DNA of 64,000 nucleotides. Source: Shewanella sp. MBTL60-007. Lineage in GTDB: Bacteria > Pseudomonadota > Gammaproteobacteria > Enterobacterales > Shewanellaceae. Where the stretch lies: NCBI RefSeq assembly GCF_019654915.1, contig NZ_BPET01000027.1, positions 1-64,000 of the forward strand, given 5' to 3'. The position numbers and the translations under genes were made by a program. How positions within the stretch are numbered: the stretch's first letter is position 1; each line of letters begins with the position of its first letter. Shown piece by piece: positions 63,085 through 64,000 of the stretch. The notes under the pieces are model-generated. The model saw only the letters and a program-made list of their open reading frames with translations. It did not search any database and had not been told where the DNA came from.

Positions 63085-63593
63085 ATTATTCCCTCCATGG
63101 GCACAGGCTTCTAACGCTAATGCCATTTACTTATCAAAACACGAAATGTCATCGGTGCCTAAAACATTCGACGAAATATACCACCAATCGCATAAGCTAG
63201 ACTTGATATCGATCGCCAGGGAATCTGATTGGTTATTGATTAATCGGCCAACAAAATAGGTATTCGCAGGCTGAATTCGTGGGGCTAGAAAGATTAGTTT
63301 CAGTAAGGAAAAGATCGGGGGCTGTGGAATGGGTGAAGAACGCTCTTAACTAAAACGGGGCAAAGTGTGTGTTGACACTCTAAGCCGTTAGATTCGGATA
63401 AGCTGAGTTTGGGCAAAGAATTGATTAAAAGAGTCCGATGATTCAGGTCTCTTCCTAGCGGCGCTCTTCCTGTAAAAAGTAACGGGCGCACAACCAGCCT
63501 ATGCTCATTCGAGCTATTTACGTCATAAAGCAGCATCGAATAAAGTGTCGGCTGCACTGCGCGGCACTTATTCTTATTTGTTAGTTGATTGGC
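63085..63593. other. region between ATPase gene and Abi-domain gene
   Basis: No supported gene. The second copy of the structured repeat lies at 63377-63434. An imperfect hairpin (AAGTG...CACTT) lies near 63543-63570, 25 to 50 bases past the Abi gene stop. Confidence 0.5.
63377..63434. repeat. inverted repeat, right copy flanking the ATPase gene
   Basis: ACTCT/AGAGT and ATTC/GAAT arms enclose a loop that matches the left copy at 21 of 25 positions (63393-63417 against 60336-60360), in the same orientation. Confidence 0.55.
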
Positions 63594-64000
63594 TCACAGA
63601 AAATGTAATAACAAGCGTCCAATAGAGTTAACTAAATCTCGACTGTAAATAGCTAGCCATTTATTAGCATCATGATCAAAGTGTGAATCACTGAAACTAT
63701 TTCTAGAGTTTGCAATTGCACTGGTAAGTGTAGAAATACTTGTCACCATTTGAACTGGATAACTACCTTCGGCAGAGAGTTTTGAATCAATGTCTGTTCG
63801 AACCAGCTTGGATAACGGTATTAAATCAGTGACATTACTGCTAGCAGGAACATGCTTCTGAACATAGGATTTATACAACCCCTCCAGACATGTATATGCC
63901 AAAGTCATTGCATTGTTGTAGTTTGCCGTATCTATTGCATTGTCAATTTTAGACAGTGTCGAGTTGAGTTTATCAGAACTCCACTGATGGTTAGGGATGG
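63594..64000 (-). CDS. abortive-infection C-terminal domain protein (partial, 5' end outside window)
   Basis: The minus-strand frame stays open from the stop at 63594 to the right edge, giving at least 135 codons with the start outside. The visible part matches the Abi_C pattern: an early helix with DNAIDTANYNNAMTLA and TCLEGLYKSYV, then ISTLTSAIANSRNSFSDSHF (the RN...DSH segment) and, at the end, YSRDLVNSIGRLLLHFL. Abi_C is found at the C terminus of abortive-infection proteins of several types. Together with the ATPase gene it suggests a defence island. The N-terminal domain, which would set the mechanism, is not visible. Confidence 0.7.
   Translation of the reverse strand, partial: IPNHQWSSDKLNSTLSKIDNAIDTANYNNAMTLAYTCLEGLYKSYVQKHVPASSNVTDLIPLSKLVRTDIDSKLSAEGSYPVQMVTSISTLTSAIANSRNSFSDSHFDHDANKWLAIYSRDLVNSIGRLLLHFL

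Noticed and set aside
63300..63557. An 85-codon minus-strand frame between ATPase and Abi genes
   Set aside because: It crosses the structured repeat at 63377-63434 and has no motif; treated as chance.
1..64000. CRISPR arrays, rRNA genes or complete insertion sequences
   Set aside because: No regularly spaced short direct repeats with unique spacers, no rRNA sequence, and no transposase frame were seen on either strand.

Overview
The window reads as chromosomal DNA of a marine gammaproteobacterium, most likely Shewanella. The main pointers are a long GAPDH paralogue, a DUF2989 lipoprotein and gapA in that order, a RimB-RimK fusion, a yccA-tusDCB-tusE cluster, a PBPRA1643-type SEC-C protein and a TtrSR-like two-component system. 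Nearly all calls rest on protein motifs read by eye, without database searches.

Layout. 0-0.8 kb: two HU/IHF-like proteins and a 60-residue protein, probably the end of something lying to the left. 1.2-3.8 kb: codBA, cytosine uptake and deamination. 3.9-8 kb: tRNA methyltransferase cmoM, a DsbA-like protein, an odd membrane/coiled-coil protein and a periplasmic rhodanese. 8.3-15.1 kb: rlhA, a LonB/YcbZ-type protease, ppaC and a SEC-C protein. 15.5-20 kb: an RND efflux pair. 20-28 kb: a radical SAM enzyme, three LysR regulators each divergent from its probable target (enoyl-CoA hydratase, NmrA-like protein, punC), and a tRNA-Ser. 28-30.1 kb: yccA and the tusDCBE sulfur relay. 30.3-31.3 kb: a Gly-Cys-Leu tRNA operon followed by three degenerate tRNA-Leu 3' copies, with four intrinsic terminators interleaved. 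31.5-35.3 kb: two GAPDH genes around a DUF2989 lipoprotein. 35.4-43.2 kb: mixed metabolic and unknown genes. 43.2-44.1 kb: a gene-free stretch full of perfect inverted repeats in front of a tyrosine recombinase. 46.4-52.9 kb: a porin, a multi-domain FMN-binding lipoprotein, an ApbE flavin transferase and a TtrS/TtrR-like pair. 53-59.7 kb: tapT, pssA, dacB and an acyl-CoA dehydrogenase. 60.3-64 kb: a probable defence island with an SMC-like ATPase carrying a zinc hook and a PrrC/RloC-like Arg/Glu/His set, beside a protein with an abortive-infection C-terminal domain that runs off the right edge.

How the genes work together. The flavin locus looks like a self-contained extracytoplasmic redox unit: ApbE would attach FMN to the lipoprotein, the porin is probably co-transcribed with it, and the sensor/regulator pair plausibly controls it, since a GGTTTTCCGCA element lies both in its divergent promoter region and upstream of the sensor gene. 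The most unusual signals are the tRNA-Leu repeat/terminator array, this flavin locus, the anticodon-nuclease-like ATPase flanked by matching structured repeats, and the paired AGTGATA-N8-TATCACT sites upstream of the recombinase.
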